Notes: a model not told the origin generated them from the sequence alone. A stretch of 14,885 nucleotides of DNA from Clostridiales bacterium (GCA_019423725.1 JAHZAW010000038.1:1-14885), one strand, 5' to 3'; shown: positions 1-6,492, numbered from the stretch's first letter. Numbers and translations are program-made.

Positions 1-54
<54 letters not shown>

Positions 55-76
55 GGATCAATTTCACACAAGAAAT

Positions 77-105
77 ATTATACTTCAAAAGGGTATGTTT
101 GTCAA
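77..105 (-). promoter_or_regulatory. Sigma-A promoter of tRNA-Phe
   Basis: On the minus strand a perfect -35 box TTGACA (105-100) is separated by 17 nt from a perfect -10 box TATAAT (82-77). The tRNA 5' end at 54 lies 22 nt beyond the -10 box, as expected for a strong stable-RNA promoter. Confidence 0.9.
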
Positions 106-169
106 CAAAAAATTAAATTTGTTTAAAAATAAGACTATAAGAAAATAAGTATATAAAAGATAAGTATAT

Positions 170-212
170 AAAAAATCTCCCCAATGACTTATGGCCGCGG
201 TCATTGGAGAGA
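170..212 (-). terminator. Intrinsic terminator of apbE
   Basis: On the minus strand, just after the apbE stop codon, a 13-position stem with one mismatch (212-200 with 188-176) encloses an 11-nt loop. It is followed by six U (175-170). It separates apbE from the tRNA-Phe promoter. Confidence 0.88.
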
Positions 213-219
213 TCTATAA

Positions 220-1221
220 TTATTTGTTTTCGTTAAATACCAGGTCTGTGCCAAAGCCGTCTGAGAAATACATATTGTCATCATGATCTATGAATATGGC
301 TTCGACACCGTCAAAGTTATTTATAAGCTCCAGACCTTTATCCTTTCCAAGAACGAAACAGGTGGTGCTCAAGGCATCGCCAACAACGGAACTGTCGGAT
401 ATTATTGTAACTGAGCTCAGCTCGTTTTCAACGGGATAACCAGTTTTAGGGTCAAGTATGTGGTGATAGCGTTTTCCGTCCTGTATGAAGTATCTCTGGT
501 AGTCACCGGATGTCACCAGGGATTTATCGGACAGCTGAAGATAGCCAAGTATGCTGCCATCCTCTGACTTGGGGTCCTGAACGCCCAGGTTAAAGGGACG
601 GTTTTCCTGGGAGTTTTGTCCAATGGCATAAATGTTGCCGCCCAGGGATATTATGGCGGATGTAACACCGTTTCCCTCTAGATACTCAGCAAGTTTATCG
701 GCTATGTATCCTTTGGCTATGGCACCCAGATCGATGGCTTCAACTGGAGCTTCCAGGGTGACTGTATTTCCTTCTATTTTAACTTTAGTGTAGTCAACTT
801 CTTTTAAAAGCTCCTGTATCTCATCATCAGGAGGAACGGTCGGGTCTTCACCCTCAAAATCCCATAAGATCGAAAGGGGAGCGGTTGTTATGTCAAAGGC
901 TCCATCAGAAAGTTCGCTGAAATATTTTGCTGTTTCCAGTATTTCAATCGTATCATCGGACACTGTCACCGGCTCTCCATTGGAGTTGTTAATATTGTAT
1001 ATGTCGCTGCCTTCAATGGTACGGCTCAATGTATTTTCATAGTCCTGGCAGAGGTCAAAGGCTTCGTTCACCAGTTCTTCAGCGGTTTTGTCCTTATTTT
1101 CCTCGGAATAGACTGTGATAGTACAGATGGTGTTGAGCATAAACCTTGTATCAGCTGTAGGTTCAGGGGTGCAGGCCGTCAATAAGAGACCGCATAGTCC
1201 CAATAAAAATAATTTTTTCAT
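220..1221 (-). CDS. apbE: FAD:protein FMN transferase, ApbE family lipoprotein
   Basis: ApbE enzymes attach FMN from FAD covalently to Thr/Ser of secreted or membrane flavoproteins such as RnfG, RnfD and NqrC, acting outside the membrane with Mg2+. The 333-residue product has a lipoprotein signal peptide with lipobox LTAC and the lipid-anchored Cys at residue 17. ApbE motifs are present: DLGAIAKGYIAD (164-175), ISLGGN (191-196), HHILDPKTGYP (253-263) and the metal-site segment GDALSTT (281-287). Length is normal for the family. The ATG at 1221 has a good ribosome site, AAGGAG, 7 nt upstream. No FMN-acceptor flavoprotein is encoded in the window. The divergent NusG-II/Gx-transporter pair is a common neighbour of apbE in Clostridia (recalled knowledge). 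Confidence 0.95.
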   Translation of the reverse strand: MKKLFLLGLCGLLLTACTPEPTADTRFMLNTICTITVYSEENKDKTAEELVNEAFDLCQDYENTLSRTIEGSDIYNINNSNGEPVTVSDDTIEILETAKYFSELSDGAFDITTAPLSILWDFEGEDPTVPPDDEIQELLKEVDYTKVKIEGNTVTLEAPVEAIDLGAIAKGYIADKLAEYLEGNGVTSAIISLGGNIYAIGQNSQENRPFNLGVQDPKSEDGSILGYLQLSDKSLVTSGDYQRYFIQDGKRYHHILDPKTGYPVENELSSVTIISDSSVVGDALSTTCFVLGKDKGLELINNFDGVEAIFIDHDDNMYFSDGFGTDLVFNENK

Positions 1222-1242
1222 TTTCTTTCTCCTTAAAATGTG

Positions 1243-1248
1243 TATAAT
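1243..1248 (+). promoter_or_regulatory. Candidate -10 box for the NusG-II/Gx transporter operon
   Basis: A perfect TATAAT lies on the plus strand about 65 nt before the NusG-II start codon. No convincing -35 box sits 16-18 nt upstream (only T-rich sequence overlapping the apbE start). The promoter is therefore tentative. Confidence 0.45.
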
Positions 1249-1250
1249 AT

Positions 1251-1279
1251 ATTATGTACTATTTTGCGGTCATTTTCAA
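1251..1279 (-). promoter_or_regulatory. Probable sigma-A promoter of apbE
   Basis: On the minus strand, TTGAAA (1279-1274) and CATAAT (1256-1251) are separated by 17 nt, upstream of the apbE ribosome site. The -10 element lies in the 12-bp palindrome ATAATATATTAT (1244-1255) that also contributes the plus-strand -10 box. Confidence 0.6.
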
Positions 1280-1311
1280 TAGAAATAAGAAAGAGGACAA
1301 AAGAGGACAAT

Positions 1312-1641
1312 ATGAAAAAGTTTGATGTTATAGTAATAATCGTGGTTGCAGCTGCGGCGGCAGGCCTTTATGCCAGCGGCATATTTACTCCAAAGGATGA
1401 AGGAAAATACGCTGTCATATATACTGATAATGAGGAATATGCCAGACTTCCACTGGATGAGGATACGACCCTCAGGGTGGAGACGGAATATGGATATAAT
1501 GAGGTAGAGATAAAGGATGGTTATGCGGACTGTACTGATGCTGACTGCAGGGATGGGATATGCGTCAAACATAAGGAGATAAACATGAAAAATGAGACTA
1601 TCGTTTGTCTGCCGCATAAGGTCATAATCGAGATAGAATAA
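1312..1641 (+). CDS. NusG domain II-containing protein, membrane-anchored
   Basis: A 109-residue protein with one N-terminal membrane helix (about residues 5-24, Ala/Val/Ile-rich) and an extracytoplasmic NusG-II (PF07009-like) domain. Four cysteines at 74, 79, 84 and 99 fit the family pattern, ending in VCLPHKVIIEIE. The family is named only for similarity to domain II of some NusG proteins; its biochemical role is unknown to me, although it often neighbours apbE and the Gx transporter. An upstream in-frame ATG at 1240 is rejected because it overlaps the -10 box and has no ribosome site. The ATG at 1312 follows two tandem GAGGA ribosome sites. The gene precedes the Gx transporter by 51 nt. 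Confidence 0.88.
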   Translation: MKKFDVIVIIVVAAAAAGLYASGIFTPKDEGKYAVIYTDNEEYARLPLDEDTTLRVETEYGYNEVEIKDGYADCTDADCRDGICVKHKEINMKNETIVCLPHKVIIEIE

Positions 1642-1692
1642 ATACGGATATTAGATCCGTGCTGCGGAGTTTTTGAGTTTTTTGGAGGAATT

Positions 1693-2190
1693 ATGAGCAG
1701 GAAGGTCGCTTTTTATGGAATATTTGCCGCCCTGGGCATACTTATGGGATATGTGGAGGCCATACTCCCGTCGCCGGTACCCATACAGGGAGTAAAGCTG
1801 GGTCTTGCCAATGTCATAGTACTTATCGCCATGTATTTCATGGGTGGAAAGGCTGCCCTTGGAATAAATGTCATAAGGGTGCTGATATCGGCTCTGCTTT
1901 TCAATGGTTTTTCAGGATTTTTATACAGCATGGCTGGAGCGGGAGCAAGCTTTATAGTTATGCTCCTGGCAAAAAAAATAAAGTCATCGGGAATAATCGG
2001 TGTAAGTGTCCTGGGCGGAGTTACCCATAATATCGCCCAGATGGGTGTGGCTGCCCTGGTACTTGGAACGCCGGGGCTTATGTATTATGTACCGGTGCTG
2101 CTTGTTTCAGGAACGGCCATGGGAGTCATCACCGGAATGGTGGCAAAATACTGTCTGAAACATATAGAAAAGGCTGGATTTAGGTATTAA
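1693..2190 (+). CDS. Gx transporter family membrane protein
   Basis: A 165-residue, very hydrophobic protein with about five predicted membrane helices. It matches the family annotated as Gx transporter, formerly 'heptaprenyl diphosphate synthase component I' (PF07456-like). Its Gly-rich helices and segment VKLGLANVIVLIAMYFMG (near residues 34-51) are typical of this ECF S-component-like group. The substrate is unknown. The older synthase name should not be taken as an activity. The ATG has an excellent ribosome site, GGAGG, 4 nt upstream. It follows the NusG-II gene closely enough to be one operon, although the 51-nt gap holds small alternative hairpins. Confidence 0.86.
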   Translation: MSRKVAFYGIFAALGILMGYVEAILPSPVPIQGVKLGLANVIVLIAMYFMGGKAALGINVIRVLISALLFNGFSGFLYSMAGAGASFIVMLLAKKIKSSGIIGVSVLGGVTHNIAQMGVAALVLGTPGLMYYVPVLLVSGTAMGVITGMVAKYCLKHIEKAGFRY

Positions 2191-2277
2191 AACAGATTGT
2201 CCTTTGGGACCGTATAATTTACCTCTTTTTGCATATATTGTTCATGTATGAAAGAATATGTAAAGGGAGGTTTTTTT

Positions 2278-2517
2278 ATGAAACGGGAAAAGGACAATGA
2301 ACTCATAAGAGAGGGAAGAGCCATAATCGAAGCCATAGAAAGGATAAAGAGCGAGCTTGAGGCCGCAAGACATAATTTCGAGATGGCCACCGATGATGCT
2401 CTTATTGACAGTTATATATATGAGATATCCGCCCTTAACAGTAAATATCAGTATTTTCTGAAAAGAGCCAAAGGATTTGGGCTTACGGCTGATGGATTTA
2501 GTGAGGTCACGGCGTAA
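2278..2517 (+). CDS. DUF2508 (YaaL-like) protein
   Basis: A 79-residue soluble, charged, mostly helical protein. The segment SELEAARHNFEMATDDALID followed by SYIYEISALNSKYQYFL is characteristic of the DUF2508/YaaL family. In Bacillus subtilis yaaL sits directly before bofA, and the same pairing is seen here. Function is unknown. An in-frame ATG at 2248 would add ten residues, but the strong AAAGGGAGG site lies between the two ATGs and fits 2278. The stop codon is 11 nt before the bofA start, so the two are almost certainly co-transcribed. Confidence 0.83.
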   Translation: MKREKDNELIREGRAIIEAIERIKSELEAARHNFEMATDDALIDSYIYEISALNSKYQYFLKRAKGFGLTADGFSEVTA

Positions 2518-2528
2518 GGGGGATGGAT

Positions 2529-2783
2529 ATGGACGCGAATATTTTTATAACTGCTATGATAGTGATATGTGTAGTTATAGCGGCTTTGATGCTGTTTTCA
2601 AAGCCGCTTAAGGCTGTGGTACGTTTTATTATAGGGGCGGCTGTGGGTATGGCTGCCATCTACGTCTTAAATTTATATTTTCCGACGATAAATGTCGGGA
2701 TAAATCCTGTTACAGCTCTTGTGAGCGGCTTTTTAGGCATACCGGGGATAGCAGCTCTAATCGTTGCGGGGCTGGTGCTGTGA
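2529..2783 (+). CDS. bofA: Pro-sigma-K processing inhibitor BofA family protein
   Basis: An 84-residue integral membrane protein. It has a first helix at about residues 3-22, a second after RFIIGAAVG, then the conserved C-terminal part NVGINPVTALVSGFLGIPGIAAL. BofA inhibits the SpoIVFB intramembrane protease that activates sigma-K in the mother cell during sporulation; this is established in Bacillus. In Clostridia the family is widespread and its exact role is less clear. An ATG at 2523 abuts the AAGGGGG ribosome site, so translation more plausibly starts at 2529 with 6-nt spacing. The preceding DUF2508 gene supports the assignment. Confidence 0.88.
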   Translation: MDANIFITAMIVICVVIAALMLFSKPLKAVVRFIIGAAVGMAAIYVLNLYFPTINVGINPVTALVSGFLGIPGIAALIVAGLVL

Positions 2784-2795
2784 AGGTATGCAATC

Positions 2796-2824
2796 TTGAC
2801 AAAAAGATGTATAATTATTATAAT
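2796..2824 (+). promoter_or_regulatory. Sigma-A promoter upstream of the rhomboid gene
   Basis: A perfect -35 TTGACA (2796-2801) and perfect -10 TATAAT (2819-2824) are separated by 17 nt. Transcription should start near 2831, giving a leader of about 175 nt before the rhomboid start codon. A second TATAAT at 2810-2815 is only 8 nt from the -35 box and is ignored. Confidence 0.85.
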
Positions 2825-2830
2825 TTAATA

Positions 2831-2999
2831 ATGGCATATTTACAAATGTAGTTAAATATTTAGCCTAAACCGAATACATATAGGAAGTTTTCTGGAAAAT
2901 CGTTGCAGCATATGTATTTTTTATTATCAAGATTATGCAGTTTGACCATAGGATGTATTTTGAAACAGCCATGGGTCAAAATAAAATTGCGGTCTGGAG
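2831..2999 (+). other. Structured 5' leader or small RNA upstream of the rhomboid gene
   Basis: Between the promoter start and the rhomboid ribosome site lie two stem-loops. The first has 9-bp arms AATACATAT (2873-2881) and ATATGTATT (2910-2918), runs into a short U tract ending at 2922, and contains an inner TTTT/AAAA hairpin. It could terminate a roughly 90-nt RNA. The second (2941-2980) is a longer imperfect stem with TTTGACC at 2941-2947 pairing with GGTCAAA at 2974-2980. Further paired segments AT/AT, GG/CC, TGT/ACA and TT/AA are interrupted by single-base bulges. I do not recognise a known riboswitch class. Confidence 0.35.
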
Positions 3000-3008
3000 T
3001 TGGAACAG

Positions 3009-4079
3009 TTGTTTAATGATTTTTTGAAGAATATGGCTTCTGAGCTGTCAAAAAATCATTTTGAGCTGATAAGCAGCGGTAAGGACAGCTATGCGGCCGT
3101 ATATGCAAAGACGGAAGCTCCCATCGTTTATATAGTTTCCGTGGCCTTCTATGACAGGATCGACCTGGACAAATACCGGGAAGTAATAAATAAATTATTG
3201 GAAAGTCTTCTTGAAAACAACGGCAGTATACTTAATAATGCCGTTTGTGTCAATGTGCTTTATTCCGAAAACGGAGAAATAGGGGACATTGAGGAGGACC
3301 CGGTACTTTCAAGGCAGAGAGGTATACATAATATCTGGTGGCAGACAGATGGCAGACAGCTGTATGTTAAAAAAGGCCAGCCGGATAAAATATACGGCAT
3401 AGAAAAATGTGTTCATAACGCCCTGATGGGCGGAGAAAGGGCTGAAGGAGAAAGTGTAAGGGAAATAAGCCGGAGAGCCTATGAAGAAAACCTCATAAAA
3501 AGCTCAGGGAAATTTCCTGTGGTAACGGCAGCTCTCATAAGCGCTAATGTTATAATTTTCATCATTCAGATGCTTTTTGCCGGAACTGACGCCTTTGTCC
3601 AAAGGTATGGCATAAATGGACAGCTGATATTTACGGATGGGGAATATTACAGGCTCTTTACCTATATGTTCATACATGGCGGAATAGAACATATTTTATC
3701 CAATATGGTATTTTTATTCGTATATGGAGTAAAACTTGAGAAATACTGCGGAAGGATAAATACCGCCGCCATATATTTTATTACTGGCATATGCGGAGGA
3801 CTTCTTTCGGCGGCGGCAAACAGCACTGGATTTTCCGTTGGAGCTTCGGGAGCTATATTTGGTCTTTTAGGGGCGTTTTTGATGGTGCTCAAAAAGACCG
3901 GCCAGAAGATAGGCGGACTGGGATATATGACAGTGCTTGCGGTCGTTATAATGTGCATAGGCCTGGGGGCACTGGAACCGGGCGTGGATAACTATGGACA
4001 TATAGGCGGCGTACTGTCTGGCATTATCATTCAGTATTTAATTTATAGGCCTAAAAAGAATAACATTGGGAATAATTAA
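3009..4079 (+). CDS. Rhomboid family intramembrane serine protease with soluble N-terminal domain
   Basis: Rhomboids cleave transmembrane substrates inside the membrane with a Ser-His dyad. Numbering from TTG 3009, the protein is about 356 residues. A cytoplasmic domain of about 165 residues (unrecognised, alpha/beta-looking) is followed by six or more membrane helices. Rhomboid signatures are clear: H223-GGIE-H228-ILS-N232 in helix 2, GASG with catalytic Ser280, and NYGHIGG with catalytic His331. The start is uncertain. TTG 3000 abuts the GGAG site, TTG 3009 has ideal 9-nt spacing, and ATG 3033 has no good site. The gene begins a co-directional run that continues 47 nt later. Substrate unknown. 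Confidence 0.9.
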   Translation: MFNDFLKNMASELSKNHFELISSGKDSYAAVYAKTEAPIVYIVSVAFYDRIDLDKYREVINKLLESLLENNGSILNNAVCVNVLYSENGEIGDIEEDPVLSRQRGIHNIWWQTDGRQLYVKKGQPDKIYGIEKCVHNALMGGERAEGESVREISRRAYEENLIKSSGKFPVVTAALISANVIIFIIQMLFAGTDAFVQRYGINGQLIFTDGEYYRLFTYMFIHGGIEHILSNMVFLFVYGVKLEKYCGRINTAAIYFITGICGGLLSAAANSTGFSVGASGAIFGLLGAFLMVLKKTGQKIGGLGYMTVLAVVIMCIGLGALEPGVDNYGHIGGVLSGIIIQYLIYRPKKNNIGNN

Positions 4080-4126
4080 GTATATTAAATTATAAAAATT
4101 ATAATTGATATACGGAGCTGATGCAG

Positions 4127-4819
4127 ATGACTTCAGAATATTGTGATTTATCCGAAGCCTATAATAAAATAATTTCCGAATGTTATTCCGAAAGGGAGGC
4201 TGGTATCAAGATAAGGTGCGGGAAGTATTTCAGTGAATACTGCAAAAGAAAAAAGCCGCTGATGGCCTTTGGCAGCACGGAGTTTTTCAGCAGATATTTT
4301 ATGAAATGGCTTCCGGACAAGGTTTGTATCGAGAGCAGTGATATAATAGAGGCCTTTTATTCATCGGCTGATGAATATGTGAGGCTGGCGGATATGCTGA
4401 ACGGCACATCCGAATATGAAAATTTTAAAAAGATAGATCCAAAGGTAAAGTATGAGACAATAAGGCTTATGCTGCTTAAAAGGAGCATAATGGAGTATAA
4501 TAACAGCTTTATTATTTCAAAAATACCGTGTATAATAGATTTTGATAAGTATAAGTTGAAAAAATACAGTTATGGCGAAAATATCGAAAGCGACCATGGC
4601 ATATTCAGGATTGAAAGTATATTTTCTAAAAATTCTGTAGTTTTGAGCAGACAGGGAGCAGGAAGCTATTTCATAAGACTGTTTTTTGACAGACAGGTCA
4701 CCCAGCTTGCCAGAGAAGGCGATCTGCTGGATATAAGGATCATCAGGAATGGTCTTGGAAAATGGCGGCTTGATGATATAAATGCCTGTTACTCTAAAGA
4801 TGAAAAGGATAGTGTATGA
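4127..4819 (+). CDS. Hypothetical protein, unrecognised
   Basis: I do not recognise this 230-residue protein. It has no signal peptide or membrane helix. The N-terminal half is predicted mainly helical and charged, with an aromatic-rich segment GSTEFFSRYFMKWLPDK (about residues 48-64). The C-terminal part (about 155-222) reads as alternating beta strands, possibly a small barrel, ending near GKWRLDDINACYS. ATG 4127 lies 9 nt from the GGAG site, while ATG 4121 is only 3 nt away. The stop codon overlaps the next start as ATGA at 4816-4819, so translation is coupled to the uracil-DNA glycosylase gene. A link to DNA repair is inference from that coupling only. Confidence 0.75.
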   Translation: MTSEYCDLSEAYNKIISECYSEREAGIKIRCGKYFSEYCKRKKPLMAFGSTEFFSRYFMKWLPDKVCIESSDIIEAFYSSADEYVRLADMLNGTSEYENFKKIDPKVKYETIRLMLLKRSIMEYNNSFIISKIPCIIDFDKYKLKKYSYGENIESDHGIFRIESIFSKNSVVLSRQGAGSYFIRLFFDRQVTQLAREGDLLDIRIIRNGLGKWRLDDINACYSKDEKDSV

Positions 4820-5385
4820 ATAAGAGATTGACGGATTTTAACGAACATTTGGTTTCAGCCGCAGGCGAGAGATTCCCGGGAAGGATACTGGTTATGGGAG
4901 AGGGAGACCATAATGCCAGTATAATGCTTGTGGGAGAGGCGCCTGGAGCTGAGGAGGAAAAACTTAAAAGGCCATTTGTTGGAAAAGCCGGAAAGAATCT
5001 TACTCGCTTTTTGGATACCGTTGGTATGGAAAGAGATTGTCTTTATATAACAAATGTTGTAAAAATAAGGCCGTATAAGATCAGCCCCAAGACAGGAAGA
5101 ACGGTGAACCGGCCTCCCAGCAAAGAGGAACTGGAATTTTTTTCACCGCTGCTGAGGGATGAGATAGAGGCGGTGGAGCCAAAGCTCATAGTGACCCTTG
5201 GCAATACTCCTCTGAGGGCTGTCACAGGCATTGATTCGGCCAATATCGGGGATTATCATGGAGAGGTCATAAATGTCGGGAAATACAGGGTATTTCCTTT
5301 GTATCACCCGGCGGCCGTCATATATAATAGAAAACTTGAGCATATTTACAGTGAAGATATGGGGAAAATAAAGAAGTTTTTCTAA
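4816..5385 (+). CDS. Uracil-DNA glycosylase, family 4-like, without Fe-S cysteines
   Basis: Uracil-DNA glycosylases excise uracil from DNA to start base-excision repair. The 189-residue product carries family-4 motifs: GEAPG (40-44), RPFVGKAGKNL (52-62), ITNVVK (78-83), NRPPSKEE (98-105) and LYHPAAV (162-168). Family-4 enzymes normally hold a [4Fe-4S] cluster with four cysteines. Here the only cysteine is C75; the expected positions after NVVK and before PLL are Ile84 and Ser110, and the N-terminal region has no Cys. The motifs are otherwise intact, so the protein is probably active or recently diverged. The start overlaps the previous stop. Confidence 0.88.
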   Translation: MNKRLTDFNEHLVSAAGERFPGRILVMGEGDHNASIMLVGEAPGAEEEKLKRPFVGKAGKNLTRFLDTVGMERDCLYITNVVKIRPYKISPKTGRTVNRPPSKEELEFFSPLLRDEIEAVEPKLIVTLGNTPLRAVTGIDSANIGDYHGEVINVGKYRVFPLYHPAAVIYNRKLEHIYSEDMGKIKKFF

Positions 5386-5407
5386 AAACTACGGGGGAAG
5401 TGTAAAA

Positions 5408-6091
5408 ATGGTAAAGACGAATGTAATGCTGTCTGAGAAGGTTGCGGACCAGATCCTGAAAATGATAACAATAGAAAAGAAATTCAACATCGGGGACAAG
5501 CTCCCCAACGAGAACGAACTTTCAAATGAACTTGGTGTCAGCAGAACAACGCTGAGGGAGGCAGTAAAATTTCTTATCGCCCATAATGTTCTTGAGATAA
5601 AGAGAGGAAAGGGAACATTTGTGGCTGATAATAAGGAGCTCAACGAGGACTATGGCTTCAGTGAATTGGACAACCTTGTTATGAACGCCATGGATTTCTT
5701 TGAGACCAGAGTAATGCTTGAGCCGACCATGGCGAACTATGCGGCACAGAGAGCAACGCCGGAAGACGTGGAAGAACTAGTGGAGCTGGACAAGATAATA
5801 AATGAAAACATTAATGATGCGGACCTGCGTACTGAGTATGACCAGGAATTCCACTATGCTATCTCAAGGGCGACGAAAAATGAATTTGTAATAAAGATCC
5901 TGCCCATAATATATTCCGGAATGAATATGAGCAGTATATTCAAGCTTGTAAGTGATGAGGTAAAGGATTACACCATAAACGACCATAAACTCATACTTGA
6001 GTTCATAAAAAACGGAGATGCTGCCGGAGCTGAGGCAGCCATGAGGATGCACATTCTCCATGCCTATAACCTGGCAAAAGCCATAAAATGA
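5408..6091 (+). CDS. FadR-type GntR family transcriptional regulator (FCD domain)
   Basis: The 227-residue protein has an N-terminal winged helix-turn-helix (about 8-73; LPNENELSNELGVSRTTLRE and the wing RGKGTFV) and an all-helical FCD ligand domain (about 88-223). The FCD metal-site pattern is present: D145-x3-H149, H193 and H215 or H218. This suggests a metal ion and a small organic acid ligand, as known for the family. It follows the glycosylase gene by 22 nt with a GGGGGAAG ribosome site and is the last gene before a terminator. No metabolic operon sits beside it, so its targets and effector cannot be inferred here. Confidence 0.9.
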   Translation: MVKTNVMLSEKVADQILKMITIEKKFNIGDKLPNENELSNELGVSRTTLREAVKFLIAHNVLEIKRGKGTFVADNKELNEDYGFSELDNLVMNAMDFFETRVMLEPTMANYAAQRATPEDVEELVELDKIINENINDADLRTEYDQEFHYAISRATKNEFVIKILPIIYSGMNMSSIFKLVSDEVKDYTINDHKLILEFIKNGDAAGAEAAMRMHILHAYNLAKAIK

Positions 6092-6094
6092 AGG

Positions 6095-6125
6095 ACAGCC
6101 TGAAATTTATTTCAGGTTGTTTTTT
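6095..6125 (+). terminator. Intrinsic terminator after the GntR gene
   Basis: An 11-bp stem (6095-6105 with 6110-6120, one G-U pair) with a 4-nt loop is followed by a run of T to 6125. It begins only 3 nt after the GntR stop codon. Confidence 0.92.
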
Positions 6126-6442
6126 GTATATAAATAAATCGATGGGCTGGTATCAAAAATATCGGAGAAAATTATACGTGAAGTCTCTAGGCAGATAAAT
6201 GGACGAACTAAAAAATGGCCATTATAAAACTCAGCTTTATGCTGAGGATCATGACAGCCGCAAAAAACAAAATCTGATAAAAGGGCTTAATAATTTTATG
6301 CCGGCGTTTCTGTATATTTCTGTATATATAAGCAGGTGGAGCAAAAATCAAAAACAGCCAGGAAGAGTGCGGGACGAATAATAAATGATCTGCGGCCGGG
6401 ATATGGCAGGATGGCAAATAAAAGGAAAACTTTAAAATGGGG
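6126..6442. other. Intergenic region with no convincing gene
   Basis: About 315 bases lie between two terminators. A 60-codon reading frame at 6199-6381 (+) and a 69-codon frame at 6208-6417 (-) overlap each other, lack ribosome sites and look like nothing known. A small hairpin CTCAGC/GCTGAG is at 6230-6246, and a short tandem TTTCTGTATAT-like repeat lies near 6306-6327. I see no consensus promoter. It may be a decayed gene or an unrecognised RNA. Confidence 0.4.
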
Positions 6443-6478
6443 AAAAAATAAAAGCGGATGATTCCGCTTTTATTTTTT
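6443..6478. terminator. Bidirectional intrinsic terminator downstream of ppk
   Basis: A near-perfect 15-bp stem (6443-6457 with 6464-6478) has a GC core GCGG/CCGC flanked by A-run and T-run arms and a 6-nt loop. It can act on both strands. On the minus strand it lies 15 nt beyond the ppk stop codon. Confidence 0.9.
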
Positions 6479-6492
6479 TAGGCTCAGCCGGG

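Noticed and set aside
145..175. Near-perfect 15-nt tandem repeat (ATAAGTATATAAAAG)
   Set aside because: Only two AT-rich copies adjoining the apbE terminator tail; most likely slippage, with no sign of a larger repeat array.
2199..2218. GTCC/GGAC hairpin and TATAAT between the Gx transporter and DUF2508 genes as terminator plus promoter
   Set aside because: The stem is only 4 bp with no following T run, and the -10-like box lacks a -35 partner; neither call is supportable.
4081..4110. TATAAT near 4100 as an internal promoter for the unknown gene
   Set aside because: There is no -35-like sequence at 16-18 nt and the stretch is almost pure A/T, so a chance match is likely.
6199..6381. 60-codon plus-strand reading frame in the gap after the GntR gene
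   Set aside because: No ribosome site, no recognisable domain, and an equally long frame on the other strand; kept only as part of the intergenic description.
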